Source: Permianibacter sp046297695 (lineage in GTDB: Bacteria; Pseudomonadota; Gammaproteobacteria; Enterobacterales; Permianibacteraceae). Taken from it: a stretch of DNA of 64,000 nt. This document shows, piece by piece, positions 17,038 through 26,499 of the stretch; position 1 is the stretch's first letter; each line of letters begins with the position of its first letter. The notes under the pieces were generated by a model. It saw nothing but the letters and a program-made list of their open reading frames with translations, made no database searches and was not told the DNA's origin. The DNA lies in the NCBI GenBank assembly GCA_046297695.1, contig JBKBHF010000001.1:169117-233116 (forward strand). Direction: 5' to 3'. The position numbers and the translations under genes were made by a program.

Positions 17038-17931
17038 CTAGGACTGTTTCAGCGGAGAAAGCGTTTTCAATGCTTCCTCAATACCTATTTGCCATCGTCG
17101 CTCCAAGACTCCGAATACCTGCAATGTGCGCTGACAATCCAATACAGAGTATGCGGGTCGTTTTGCCGGTGTTGGATAAGCACTGGTTGGAATGGCTTGA
17201 ACCTGCGGCGCACGAGACAGCACTCCGGACGCCACCGCCTGCCGGAAAATCTCACAGGCGAACGCATACCAAGTCGTCGCTGGTTCACCAGCGAAATGGT
17301 ATGTGCCCCATGCAGAGAACTCCGGCTTGCTTGCCTGCTCCGCCATGCTGAGCAGAGCGGCGGCCAAATGCGGAGCGTATGTTGGCCCTCCTTGCTGGTC
17401 GGCAACCACATACAAGCTTTCGCGTTCAACCCCGAGCCGCAGCATGGTTTTCAGGAAATTGTTGGCAAACTCGGAGAAGACCCATGCCGTGCGGACAACA
17501 AGGTGCTTACGACAATGCTGGCGGACCGCCTCCTCTCCGCGCCACTTGCTCGCGCCATAAACTCCAAGTGGTTGCGCCGGGTATTCCGGCGTGTACGGCT
17601 GCTGCCCCTGACCGTCAAACACATAATCGGTCGAGACGTGCAACAACGGCAACTGCCGCTGCGCGCAAGCGCGGGCCAGATTGTGCGGCCCTTGGTGATT
17701 GACTCGTTCTGAAAGTTCGACTTCGCTCTCGGCCCGGTCAACGGCGGTATATGCTGCGGTGTTGATAAGCACATCTGGCCGATGCAGGTTAAGCGCTTGT
17801 TCAATGGAGCCTGTGACTGTGATGTCAAGTTCAGATCGATCCAGCAACATGATGGTGTGCGGGGACTGATTACACAGCTTGGCAATGGACCGACCTAGCT
17901 GACCGGCAGCACCAGTAACCAGAACTCTCAT
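17038..17931 (-). CDS. rmlD: dTDP-4-dehydrorhamnose reductase
   Basis: 297 aa SDR enzyme, last step to dTDP-L-rhamnose. NAD(P) motif VTGAAGQLG at the N-terminus; STDYVFDG and active-site YGASKWRGE follow. ATG 17931 overlaps the rmlC stop (ATGA); a GTG two codons earlier is possible but too close to AAGGA. Last gene of rmlB-A-C-D. Confidence 0.95.
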   Translation of the reverse strand: MRVLVTGAAGQLGRSIAKLCNQSPHTIMLLDRSELDITVTGSIEQALNLHRPDVLINTAAYTAVDRAESEVELSERVNHQGPHNLARACAQRQLPLLHVSTDYVFDGQGQQPYTPEYPAQPLGVYGASKWRGEEAVRQHCRKHLVVRTAWVFSEFANNFLKTMLRLGVERESLYVVADQQGGPTYAPHLAAALLSMAEQASKPEFSAWGTYHFAGEPATTWYAFACEIFRQAVASGVLSRAPQVQAIPTSAYPTPAKRPAYSVLDCQRTLQVFGVLERRWQIGIEEALKTLSPLKQS

Positions 17932-18461
17932 CGCCACAGATCCTTCAGCGCGACACCGTTGGCGTCCTTGCTCGACAACTGCGGATTAGCGACAGGCCAC
18001 ACAATACCGATATCCGGGTCATCCCATCTGACACACACTTCATCAGAGGGATCGTAATAGTCCGTGCATTTATATTCAAAATCGACAATATCGGCCAGCG
18101 TCACGAAACCATGGGCGAAACCCGGTGGCACCCAAAATTGCCGCTTGTTATCTTCCGACAACTCGACCCCGACCCATTTGCCAAACGTTGTTGAGCCACG
18201 ACGAACATCCACAGCAACATCAAACACTGCACCGCGAACAACCCGCACCAATTTGCCCTGCGGCTTGATACGTTGAAGATGAAGGCCGCGCAGCACATTT
18301 TTTCCAGAACGACTGTGATTATCCTGAACAAACGGCATATCAATGCCAGCTTCGCGATAGCGCGCCGCCTGAAACGTTTCCATGAAGAACCCGCGGCTGT
18401 CACCGAAGACCTTAGGCTCGATAATCAAGACGCCAGGGATCTCGGTCTGCACAACATTCAT
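17928..18461 (-). CDS. rmlC: dTDP-4-dehydrorhamnose 3,5-epimerase
   Basis: 177 aa cupin-fold epimerase acting on dTDP-4-keto-6-deoxyglucose. FGDSRGFFMETF, the catalytic His region VLRGLHLQ and WVPPGFAHGF are diagnostic. Start overlaps the rmlA stop (TGATG). Confidence 0.97.
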   Translation of the reverse strand: MNVVQTEIPGVLIIEPKVFGDSRGFFMETFQAARYREAGIDMPFVQDNHSRSGKNVLRGLHLQRIKPQGKLVRVVRGAVFDVAVDVRRGSTTFGKWVGVELSEDNKRQFWVPPGFAHGFVTLADIVDFEYKCTDYYDPSDEVCVRWDDPDIGIVWPVANPQLSSKDANGVALKDLWR

Positions 18462-19348
18462 CAGACATCCCCCCTCAGCAAAGCCTGCAGGTAACGACCA
18501 TACCCGGTTTTACCCAGCGCAGCGGCCTGCTTGGCCAGCATCTCGGCATCGACCCAGCCCATCCGATAGGCGATCTCCTCCAGACATGCCACTTTCATCC
18601 CTTGACGGTGCTCCACTGTCTGGATGAAGTGACTGGCCTCGAGCAGCGAATCGTGTGTACCGGTATCAAGCCAGGCAAAACCACGACCAAGCAATTGCAC
18701 ATTGAGCTGGCCCTTTTCAAGGTACAGACGGTTGATATCGGTAATCTCCAATTCACCGCGTGGCGACGGCTTTAGTGACTTGGCCATTTCGACCACATCG
18801 TTATCGTAGAAGTACAGCCCTGTGACCGCATAATGCGACTTTGGTTTGACCGGCTTTTCTTCAATACTGATCGCCTTGCCGTATGCATCAAACTCGACCA
18901 CGCCAAACCGTTCCGGGTCGGATACTCGATAGCCAAATACGGTTGCGCCCGAATCCTGCGCGACTGCCGCTCGCAATTTCTCGGAAAAATGCTGGCCAAA
19001 AAAGATATTGTCGCCGAGCACCAGGCTAGCGTTGTCGCCGCCAATAAACGATTCTCCAATAATAAATGCTTGCGCCAAGCCATCTGGGGACGGCTGCTCG
19101 GCGTAGCTCAGTGAAATGCCAAACCGGCTGCCATCACCCAGCACATCTCGGTATCGTGGCAGATCCTGCGGTGTCGATATCAGCAGAATATCCCGGATGC
19201 CGGCGAGCATGAGCACCGACAACGGGTAATAGACCATTGGTTTGTCATAGATTGGTAGTAATTGTTTGGACACTGCCAAGGTAATCGGATGCAGTCGTGT
19301 ACCAGACCCACCCGCCAAAATGATTCCCTTGTATGGTTTGCTCATCAT
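18461..19348 (-). CDS. rmlA: Glucose-1-phosphate thymidylyltransferase
   Basis: 295 aa nucleotidyltransferase making dTDP-glucose. GIILAGGSGTRLHPIT is the signature loop; YDKPMVYYPLS and the VLGDNIFFG segment follow. The first two codons are both ATG; the upstream ribosome binding site is weak. Separated from rmlB by 136 bp holding a hairpin. Confidence 0.97.
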   Translation of the reverse strand: MMSKPYKGIILAGGSGTRLHPITLAVSKQLLPIYDKPMVYYPLSVLMLAGIRDILLISTPQDLPRYRDVLGDGSRFGISLSYAEQPSPDGLAQAFIIGESFIGGDNASLVLGDNIFFGQHFSEKLRAAVAQDSGATVFGYRVSDPERFGVVEFDAYGKAISIEEKPVKPKSHYAVTGLYFYDNDVVEMAKSLKPSPRGELEITDINRLYLEKGQLNVQLLGRGFAWLDTGTHDSLLEASHFIQTVEHRQGMKVACLEEIAYRMGWVDAEMLAKQAAALGKTGYGRYLQALLRGDV

Positions 19349-19392
19349 TCAGAATCCCAATTTTCAGCGACATCGATGCAGTATCAGAGTCA

Positions 19393-19422
19393 GCTGACTG
19401 ACAAGGCTATTTCGCAGTCAGC
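19393..19422. other. Hairpin in rmlB-rmlA spacer
   Basis: Perfect 8-bp inverted repeat GCTGACTG/CAGTCAGC with a 14-nt loop in the 136-bp gap. On the minus (transcribed) strand no T-run follows, so it is more likely a spacer structure than a terminator. Confidence 0.3.
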
Positions 19423-19484
19423 ATCAGCTTTTTGACTTTTCAAAACAAGCCAAAGACCATAACCCAAACCAGACACAGCAATCA

Positions 19485-20546
19485 TCAGCCAAGACGTTGC
19501 AACTGATAATCCCCAGATAGAACCCGCTGCCACCACACTGAATTGTCGAGATACCACTGCACTGTTTTCCGAATCCCTGTTTCGAAAGTTTCTTGGGGCG
19601 TCCATTGCAGTTCACTCGCCATCTTGCTGGCATCGATGGCATATCGGCGATCATGACCAGGCCGGTCCTTTACATAGGTAATGAGTTCATCGTAACGCGT
19701 GATGCCAGCCGGCTTGTTCGGCGCGAGCTCCTCCAGCAAGTGGCATATTGTAGTGACCACTTCAATGTTCCGGCGCTCGTTGTTGCCGCCAATATTGTAT
19801 GTTTCGCCGTTACCGCCGCGCAGAAACACCTGCCACAGCGCACGAGCATGGTCCTCGACATAGAGCCAGTCCCGAATCTGGTGACCATCGCCGTAAACGG
19901 GCAAAGGCCTACCATGGATGGCATTCAGGATCATGTGCGGGATCAACTTTTCCGGAAAATGGTATGGCCCATAGTTATTCGAGCAATTGGTCACGACTAC
20001 CGGCAAACCGTAGGTCCGATGCCAAGCCCGCACTAAATGGTCCGATGCAGCTTTGCTTGCAGAATATGGCGAACTCGGTTCGTAGCGATGCAGCTCCGTG
20101 AATGCCGGTTCGGTTTCAGTCAAATCACCATAAACCTCATCGGTGGAGATGTGATGGAAGCGGAACGTATTTCTCGCCTCTGCAGGCAACCCTTGCCAAT
20201 AGAAGCGAGCCACATCCAGCAAGTTGAACGTGCCGATGACATTGGTCTGAATAAAGGCACCGGGGCCATCGATCGACCGGTCAACATGAGACTCAGCCGC
20301 CAAGTGCATGATGCCGGTCGGCCGGAATGACTCAAACACGGCAGCTACAGCAGACTTATCACAGATATCGACCTTATAAAAATGGAAGCGCGGCGAGGCT
20401 GACACCGGTACCAAGGAGTCCATGTTGCCGGCATAAGTCAGGCAATCAAGCACTGCCACATCTGCATCGGTTTGCGTCATTAGTAGCCGCACTACAGCCG
20501 ATCCGATGAATCCGGCGCCCCCGGTTACGATCACTCTCTGGGTCAT
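19485..20546 (-). CDS. rmlB: dTDP-glucose 4,6-dehydratase
   Basis: 353 aa extended SDR. VTGGAGFIGSAVVR binds NAD; HLAAESHVDRSIDGP, STDEVYGD and the catalytic YSASKAASDHL match RmlB. First gene of the rhamnose operon, with GAGAGAAAA before the ATG. It supplies dTDP-4-keto-6-deoxyglucose to RmlC and RmlD. Confidence 0.97.
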   Translation of the reverse strand: MTQRVIVTGGAGFIGSAVVRLLMTQTDADVAVLDCLTYAGNMDSLVPVSASPRFHFYKVDICDKSAVAAVFESFRPTGIMHLAAESHVDRSIDGPGAFIQTNVIGTFNLLDVARFYWQGLPAEARNTFRFHHISTDEVYGDLTETEPAFTELHRYEPSSPYSASKAASDHLVRAWHRTYGLPVVVTNCSNNYGPYHFPEKLIPHMILNAIHGRPLPVYGDGHQIRDWLYVEDHARALWQVFLRGGNGETYNIGGNNERRNIEVVTTICHLLEELAPNKPAGITRYDELITYVKDRPGHDRRYAIDASKMASELQWTPQETFETGIRKTVQWYLDNSVWWQRVLSGDYQLQRLG

Positions 20547-20849
20547 TTTTCTCTCGATTTTTCAGTAACTAGAGTTAATTAGGCATCCACTCAAAGAGCC
20601 CGTTGAAACCCTCAACAGGCTCCAGAACCTGCGGCCTCAACGCGACTTCTAGGCGTTAGTCCAGGTCCCGAGTCGAACAAAAATGACAGCCGACCAACTA
20701 AAAGTACTAAGCCATACGGCCCACATGGTCTTCACGTCATAGCGAAGTTAGCGCCCAATTGGACAAGACCTTACGCCAAAACTAAACTGGTTGAAATTTG
20801 AACAACTGGCAGATGTCCATCGACGAACCTTGGAAGATAATCGCATCTT
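20547..20849. other. Spacer between uvrB and rmlB
   Basis: 303 bp without a convincing gene. It must hold the rml promoter; no strong -10/-35 pair stands out. A hairpin at 20596-20622 (GAGCC-x-GTTGA / TCAAC-x-GGCTC, 5-nt loop) is followed on the minus strand by TTTGAG, so it may be a weak terminator for uvrB. Confidence 0.4.
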
Positions 20850-22856
20850 TTACGCCTCCGCGACCAGTGCCCGCTCACGCAGTTGCAGAATATCGTCACG
20901 TAACTTGGCCGCTTCCTCAAACTCGAGGTTGCGGGCATGTTCGTGCATTTTCTTTTCCAGTTGGGCGATGGCCTTGAGCAAGGCTTCGCCGTGCAGGTTA
21001 TCGTAGCTGCCACGCTTGTCGGCGACCTTGCGCAGCCGCTCGCCGCGCGCGCCGTCCCCGCCAGTATCCATGACATCCATGACCCGCTTCTGCACGCCTT
21101 TCGGCGTAATGCCATTGGCCTTGTTGAATTCGTCCTGGATGCCGCGCCGACGGTTGGTTTCACCAATGGCTTTCTGCATCGAATCGGTGATGCGGTCTGC
21201 GTACAGAATGCACTTGCCGTTCAGGTTGCGGGCAGCACGGCCAATGGTCTGGATCAGCGAGCGCTCGGAGCGCAGGAAACCTTCCTTGTCGGCATCGAGA
21301 ATCGCGACCAGTGACACTTCCGGAATATCAAGGCCCTCACGCAGCAAGTTGATGCCGACCAGTACATCGAAAGCGCCGAGACGCAGATCGCGGATGATTT
21401 CCATCCGTTCGACGGTGTCGACATCCGAATGCAGGTAACGCACCCGAACGCCATGTTCGTTCAGGTAGTCGGTCAGGTCTTCCGCCATGCGCTTGGTCAG
21501 CGTTGTCACCAACACCCGCTCGCCGATGGCGGCACGCTTCTTGGCTTCAGAGAGCAAATCATCGACCTGGGTGGCCACCGGCCGCACCAGCACTTCTGGA
21601 TCCAGCAGACCGGTCGGGCGGACAACCTGTTGCACCACCTGACCGGCCTGCTCCATCTCATAAGGCCCTGGCGTTGCCGAGACATAAACTGTCTGTGGGC
21701 AGAGCCGCTCGAACTCCTGGAATTTCAATGGCCGGTTGTCGAGCGCCGACGGCAAACGGAATCCGTACTCCACCAACGTTTCTTTGCGTGAGCGGTCGCC
21801 TTTGTACATGGCGCCGATCTGCGGCACGGTGATGTGCGACTCGTCGATGATGACCAGCGCATCCTTCGGCAAATAATCGATCAACGTCGGTGGCGGCTCG
21901 CCCGGTGCGCGACCGGACAGATAGCGGCTGTAGTTCTCGATACCGGAGCAATAGCCGAGCTCGACCATCATTTCCAGGTCGTATTTGGTGCGCTGCTCCA
22001 GGCGCTGCAGTTCCAGCAGCTTGTTTTCCTTGCGGAAGAATTCCAGCCGTTCCTTCAGTTCTTCCTTGATGAGGTCAACGGCTTCGATAACGGTGCTGCG
22101 TGCGGTCACGTAGTGCGTTTTCGGGTAGAACGTGAACCGCGCCAGCCGGCGGATGACTTCACCGGTCAGCGGATCGAACTCGGTGATGCCGTCGATCTCT
22201 TCATCGAAAAATTCGACCCGGATCGCTTCCCGGTCGCTTTCGGCCGGGAACACATCGAGCACATCACCGCGAACGCGAAACGTGCCACGCTGCAGATCCA
22301 GATCATTGCGCGAATACTGCATGTCGGTGAGCCGGGCCAGCACGTCGCGCATGTTTATGACGTCGCCCTTCTTAAGATGCAGCACCATCGCATGGTAGTT
22401 CTCCGGATCGCCCAGGCCGTAAATGGCCGACACCGAGGCGACGATAATGGCGTCGCGCCGTTCCAGAATGGCGCGCGTCGCCGACAGCCGCATCTGCTCG
22501 ATGTGATCGTTGATGCTGGCGTCTTTCTCGATAAAGGTGTCGGTAGCCGGCACGTAGGCTTCCGGCTGGTAATAGTCGTAATAAGAAACGAAATACTCGA
22601 CGGCGTTGTCCGGGAAAAACTCCTTGAATTCGCCGTACAACTGCGCAGCCAGTGTCTTGTTCGGCGCCATGATCAGCGCCGGCCGCTGCAGCTGCTGAAT
22701 GACATTCGCCATGGTGTAGGTTTTGCCCGAACCGGTTACCCCCAGCAGCACCTGATGCGCCAGTCCCGCTTGCACCCCTTCCACCAACTGCCGAATGGCA
22801 TTGGGTTGGTCACCGGCCGGCTGGAACGGCGTGGCGATATGAAAATCTCGCGACAT
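20850..22856 (-). CDS. uvrB: Excinuclease ABC subunit B
   Basis: 668 aa DNA-damage recognition helicase of nucleotide excision repair. Walker A GVTGSGKTYTMANVI, beta-hairpin region YYDYYQPEAYVPATDTFIEKD, DESH box, QTIGRAARN, and a C-terminal UVR domain (EFEEAAKLRDDILQLRE) that binds UvrA/UvrC. Full length for the family. Divergent from the aminotransferase gene. Confidence 0.98.
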   Translation of the reverse strand: MSRDFHIATPFQPAGDQPNAIRQLVEGVQAGLAHQVLLGVTGSGKTYTMANVIQQLQRPALIMAPNKTLAAQLYGEFKEFFPDNAVEYFVSYYDYYQPEAYVPATDTFIEKDASINDHIEQMRLSATRAILERRDAIIVASVSAIYGLGDPENYHAMVLHLKKGDVINMRDVLARLTDMQYSRNDLDLQRGTFRVRGDVLDVFPAESDREAIRVEFFDEEIDGITEFDPLTGEVIRRLARFTFYPKTHYVTARSTVIEAVDLIKEELKERLEFFRKENKLLELQRLEQRTKYDLEMMVELGYCSGIENYSRYLSGRAPGEPPPTLIDYLPKDALVIIDESHITVPQIGAMYKGDRSRKETLVEYGFRLPSALDNRPLKFQEFERLCPQTVYVSATPGPYEMEQAGQVVQQVVRPTGLLDPEVLVRPVATQVDDLLSEAKKRAAIGERVLVTTLTKRMAEDLTDYLNEHGVRVRYLHSDVDTVERMEIIRDLRLGAFDVLVGINLLREGLDIPEVSLVAILDADKEGFLRSERSLIQTIGRAARNLNGKCILYADRITDSMQKAIGETNRRRGIQDEFNKANGITPKGVQKRVMDVMDTGGDGARGERLRKVADKRGSYDNLHGEALLKAIAQLEKKMHEHARNLEFEEAAKLRDDILQLRERALVAEA

Positions 22857-22934
22857 GATGAGCGGACTCTGTTCTGGTGTTGCAGTGGATGACGTACAAT
22901 CGCAGCCTTTCTCGGCAACGTGGTGTCAGGAATC

Positions 22935-24134
22935 GTGTCGGCTTTCGAAATTCGTCTTTCCAATCGTGTTCAAAACGTCAAACCTTCACCGACGCTGGCG
23001 GTCGCCGCCCGTGCCGCCGAACTGAAAGCACAAGGCCGCAACATCGTCGGTCTCGGCACCGGTGAGCCGGACTTTGACACCCCGGAACACATCAAGGAAG
23101 CCGCCATTGCCGCCATCAAGCGCGGCGACACCAAGTACACCCCGGTTGGCGGCACCCCGCAGCTCAAGGACGCGATTATAGAGAAGTTCAAGCGCGACAA
23201 CGGCTTGAGCTACAACCGCAAGCAGATCCTGGTGTCGTCGGGCGGCAAGCAGAGCTTCTTCAACCTGTGCCAGGCGCTGCTGAACCCGGGCGATGAGGTC
23301 ATCATCCCGGCTCCGTACTGGGTCAGCTACCCGGACATCGTCATCATTGCCGACGGCGTGCCGGTGATCCTGAACACCACGGTCGAACAGCACCTCAAGA
23401 TCACCCCGGCCCAACTGGAAAAGGCCATCACCCCGAAAACCCGGCTGGTGGTCATCAACAGCCCGTCCAACCCATCCGGCATTGCCTACTCGTCGGCAGA
23501 ACTGAAGGCCCTGGCCGAGGTGCTGCTGCGCCACCCGCAGGTCATGGTCGCCACCGACGACATGTACGAACACATCCTGTGGACCAACGAGAAGTTCCAC
23601 AACATCCTGAACGTCTGCCCGGAACTGTACGACCGCACCATTGTGCTGAACGGCGTCTCCAAGGCCTATGCCATGACCGGCTGGCGCATCGGCTATGCCG
23701 CGGGCCCGGCCAACCTGATGACCGCGATGGACACCGTGCAGAGCCAGAGCACCTCCAACCCCTGCTCCATCTCGCAAGCCGCCTCGGTGGCCGCGCTGAC
23801 CGGCGACCAAGGCTGCATGGTGCCGATGGTCAAGGCCTTCAAGGAGCGGCACGACTACCTGCTGGCCGCGCTCAACGCCATCCCGGGTGTCAGCTGCCTG
23901 CCGTCCGATGGCACCTTCTACGCATTCCCCAACGTGTCAGGTCTTATCAAGGCGCTGAAACTGAAGACTGATCTGGAACTGGCCGAGCACCTCATCAATC
24001 ACCACGATCTCGCGCTGGTACCCGGCTCGGCCTTCGGATCGGAAGGTCACATGCGGTTGTCCTACGCAACCTCGATGAGCGTGCTGGAAGAGGCCGTGAA
24101 GCGTCTCAAGGCAGCGGCCGACTCGGCTCGCTGA
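22935..24134 (+). CDS. Class I aminotransferase, aspartate aminotransferase-like
   Basis: About 399 aa PLP enzyme. GLGTGEPDFDTPEHI, NSPSNPSG and the PLP-lysine segment LNGVSKAYAMTGWRIGYAAGP place it in the prokaryotic aspartate/prephenate aminotransferase subgroup I-beta/gamma. GTG at 22935 (SAFEIRLSNRV) preferred, with AGGA close upstream; in-frame GTGs at 22920 and 22923 are alternatives and no ATG fits. Codons are strongly biased to C/G endings, so much so that the antisense frame stays open for 288 codons, suggesting high expression. Ends at a clear terminator. Confidence 0.92.
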   Translation: MSAFEIRLSNRVQNVKPSPTLAVAARAAELKAQGRNIVGLGTGEPDFDTPEHIKEAAIAAIKRGDTKYTPVGGTPQLKDAIIEKFKRDNGLSYNRKQILVSSGGKQSFFNLCQALLNPGDEVIIPAPYWVSYPDIVIIADGVPVILNTTVEQHLKITPAQLEKAITPKTRLVVINSPSNPSGIAYSSAELKALAEVLLRHPQVMVATDDMYEHILWTNEKFHNILNVCPELYDRTIVLNGVSKAYAMTGWRIGYAAGPANLMTAMDTVQSQSTSNPCSISQAASVAALTGDQGCMVPMVKAFKERHDYLLAALNAIPGVSCLPSDGTFYAFPNVSGLIKALKLKTDLELAEHLINHHDLALVPGSAFGSEGHMRLSYATSMSVLEEAVKRLKAAADSAR

Positions 24135-24150
24135 ACCGGCAAATGCCAGC

Positions 24151-24180
24151 AAAAAGCGGTCTCCGGACCGCTTTTTTGTT
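24151..24180 (+). terminator. Terminator after aminotransferase gene
   Basis: AAAAAGCGGTC, short loop, GACCGCTTTTTT. Classical intrinsic terminator 17 bp after the stop. Confidence 0.9.
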
Positions 24181-24249
24181 TACGCCACGGCCAAACTGGC
24201 TGAATCTTGGCCAACTGCAAGTTACGGATAACGTTAACAAAACTAGCCG

Positions 24250-24278
24250 TTGCGTCGGCCGCGCAAAGCCATTATCAT
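24250..24278 (+). promoter_or_regulatory. tRNA-Asn promoter
   Basis: TTGCGT (24250-24255), 17-bp spacer, TATCAT (24273-24278), then a GC-rich discriminator, as usual for stringently controlled tRNA promoters. It lies 23 bp before the tRNA. Confidence 0.6.
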
Positions 24279-24300
24279 GCGCGTCCGCTTAGCGCGGTAC

Positions 24301-24376
24301 GCCCTGATAGCTCAGTAGGTAGAGCAACGGACTGTTAATCCGTGTGTCACTGGTTCGATCCCAGTTCAGGGCGCCA
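24301..24376 (+). tRNA. tRNA-Asn (GTT)
   Basis: 76 nt cloverleaf. Acceptor GCCCTGA/TCAGGGC, discriminator G and encoded CCA. Anticodon stem ACGGA/TCCGT with loop CTGTTAA gives anticodon GTT. The base composition drops immediately downstream, where the polysaccharide locus begins. Confidence 0.97.
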
Positions 24377-24385
24377 CTTGAAAAC

Positions 24386-24416
24386 GAAAAAGGCCGCTGA
24401 CGCGGCCTTTTTCGTT
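24386..24416 (+). terminator. Terminator after tRNA-Asn
   Basis: AAAAAGGCCGC, short loop, GCGGCCTTTTT; works in both directions. Confidence 0.9.
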
Positions 24417-24435
24417 TATGCCAACCACTAGCGGT

Positions 24436-24463
24436 TTGTAAGTCAAGGATTCCACACTAGACT
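24436..24463 (+). promoter_or_regulatory. Possible promoter of dehydratase gene
   Basis: TTGTAA (24436-24441), 16-bp spacer, TAGACT (24458-24463), 43 bp before the start codon. Weak matches only. Confidence 0.25.
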
Positions 24464-24506
24464 CACACGAATCCAAAAGTCTTGTACCAGTCAGGGAAAG
24501 TTTACT

Positions 24507-26450
24507 ATGACGGTTGAGGGAATCATTAATTGGGTGCTTGAGCTGTCTAGGCCCATCAAACGAGTGATATCGCTCCTGACCGATGCAGCGCTTATCCCTT
24601 TGGCATACATCGCAGCGAAATCGCTTCGACTTGGCAGCCTCTCGTTGCCAAATACAGGAGAGGAATTACTGGCACTGGCGGTAACACTGACAATTACCAT
24701 ACTTTGCTTCGTTCGATTGGGGCTATATCGGGCAATAATTCGTTACATCGCTCCCAAGGCCGTGACATCGATCTTTATCGGTGCGTCCATTTCAACGCTG
24801 TCGTTAATCCTGACAAGCTTCTTTCTTAAAGTCGGCATCCCAAGAACACTTCCATTCATTTACATGATGCTGCTCATGATTCTAATTGGTGGCACTCGTT
24901 TTGCTGTGCGAGGCCTTATTCAGAGCACCATCAAGTATCGCAAGTCCCCAGTCATCATATACGGAGCTGGATCTGCTGGATCGCAGTTGGCTTCAGCACT
25001 TCAACATGGCAAAGAATATGATCCAATCGCATTTGTTGATGACAATAGCGATCTTCACGGAAGCCTATCGCAGGGGATTCGAGTCCACTCCCCAAAAGAT
25101 CTACCAGATCTAGTCGAAAAGTTAAGGGTAAGCAAAGTTTTGCTCGCCCTGCCATCCGTCACAAACTCTGTGAGAAAACAAATCCTGCTCAAACTGGAAG
25201 AGCTACCGGTAAAGGTACAAACGGTTGCCGGTATGGCGGATATTGTGTCCGGCAATCAAGACATTTCGGAACTAAGGGATATAGATGTCGCCGATCTGCT
25301 CGGACGAGACCCGATTGCGCCAATCGAGTCATTGATGGAAAAAGAAATAAAGAACAAAGTCGTCATGGTGACCGGCGCAGGAGGCTCAATTGGCGCAGAA
25401 CTCTGTCGTCAGATCATAGCCAGAGAACCGAAATTTATACTTCTTGTGGACAGCTCAGAATACTCACTGTACTCAATTACTCAAGAAATCTCCTCAGTCA
25501 TTTCTGCAAATAACTTCAAAATAGCAGTTCTGCCATTCTGCGCGAACGTACAGAATCGACGGCTCATGCTGACTATTATGAAACGCTACAGTGTGGAAAC
25601 CGTTTACCATGCTGCTGCATACAAACATGTCCCTATGGTCGAGTACAACTTGGTTGAGGGCCTACAGAATAATGTTTTCGGCACATGGCACACAGCATCA
25701 GCAGCACAAGAAGCCGGTGTGAAAACATTTGTGCTCATATCAACCGACAAAGCGGTTCGCCCTACCAATTTCATGGGAGCCACGAAACGACTGGCGGAAC
25801 TTTGCCTTCAAGCGCTCGCATCAAAACAAGAAAGCACAAGATTCATCATGGTTCGCTTTGGTAATGTGCTTGGCTCCTCGGGTTCTGTTGTTCCTCTATT
25901 CAAAAAGCAGATCTTGAAAGGGGGGCCCGTGACCGTCACCCATCAAGACGTTATCCGCTACTTCATGACAATACCTGAAGCAGCACAATTGGTTATTCAA
26001 GCGGCTGCACTCGGAGAAGGTGGAGATGTTTTTGTTTTAGATATGGGTGAGCCAGTCAAGATCATCTCCATGGCTAAACAGATGATTCATCTGATGGGAT
26101 TGTCAGTCAAAGATGAAAAGAATCCAAACGGAGATATTGAGATCGCCATATCCGGGCTTCGTCCAGGCGAGAAACTGTATGAAGAGCTGCTAATCGGCGA
26201 CAATGTTACAGGTACATCACATCCCAGGATACTGCGCGCAAACGAGAAGGCGATGACCTACGAAGATCTATGCAAGGCGCTCGATCTCCTTCGACTCGCA
26301 TCCGCGACCTTTGACGCAAAGCAAGCGAGGGATCTGATGATTTCCTTGCCACTAGACTATAACCCGAGCTCCGAAATCTGTGATCTCCTCTCGGAAACTA
26401 ATGCTTCAAACGAAGTCTCGACCAGTGCAACTCAAATTCGCCTTTCCTGA
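24507..26450 (+). CDS. Membrane nucleotide-sugar 4,6-dehydratase (PglF/WbpM-like)
   Basis: 647 aa. Four membrane segments in residues 15-130, a first Rossmann-like domain (VIIYGAGSAGSQ, 149-160) and a catalytic SDR domain (VTGAGGSIGAEL, 288-299). The active site is of the short-lived FlaA1/WbpM kind: STDKAVRP (412-419) and NFMGATK (421-427), with Met where other SDRs have Tyr. Family members convert UDP-GlcNAc to the 4-keto-6-deoxy sugar, precursor of bacillosamine, QuiNAc or FucNAc. With the PglE/PglD/PglC-like genes at 31.7-34.1 kb this completes a bacillosamine-type route, although it is transcribed the other way. GGGAAAG precedes the ATG. Clearly lower GC than upstream genes. Confidence 0.92.
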   Translation: MTVEGIINWVLELSRPIKRVISLLTDAALIPLAYIAAKSLRLGSLSLPNTGEELLALAVTLTITILCFVRLGLYRAIIRYIAPKAVTSIFIGASISTLSLILTSFFLKVGIPRTLPFIYMMLLMILIGGTRFAVRGLIQSTIKYRKSPVIIYGAGSAGSQLASALQHGKEYDPIAFVDDNSDLHGSLSQGIRVHSPKDLPDLVEKLRVSKVLLALPSVTNSVRKQILLKLEELPVKVQTVAGMADIVSGNQDISELRDIDVADLLGRDPIAPIESLMEKEIKNKVVMVTGAGGSIGAELCRQIIAREPKFILLVDSSEYSLYSITQEISSVISANNFKIAVLPFCANVQNRRLMLTIMKRYSVETVYHAAAYKHVPMVEYNLVEGLQNNVFGTWHTASAAQEAGVKTFVLISTDKAVRPTNFMGATKRLAELCLQALASKQESTRFIMVRFGNVLGSSGSVVPLFKKQILKGGPVTVTHQDVIRYFMTIPEAAQLVIQAAALGEGGDVFVLDMGEPVKIISMAKQMIHLMGLSVKDEKNPNGDIEIAISGLRPGEKLYEELLIGDNVTGTSHPRILRANEKAMTYEDLCKALDLLRLASATFDAKQARDLMISLPLDYNPSSEICDLLSETNASNEVSTSATQIRLS

Positions 26451-26499
26451 AGAGCTGCAACGAAACTAGCGTATATGGTTTGCCGGCAAACATAGAATC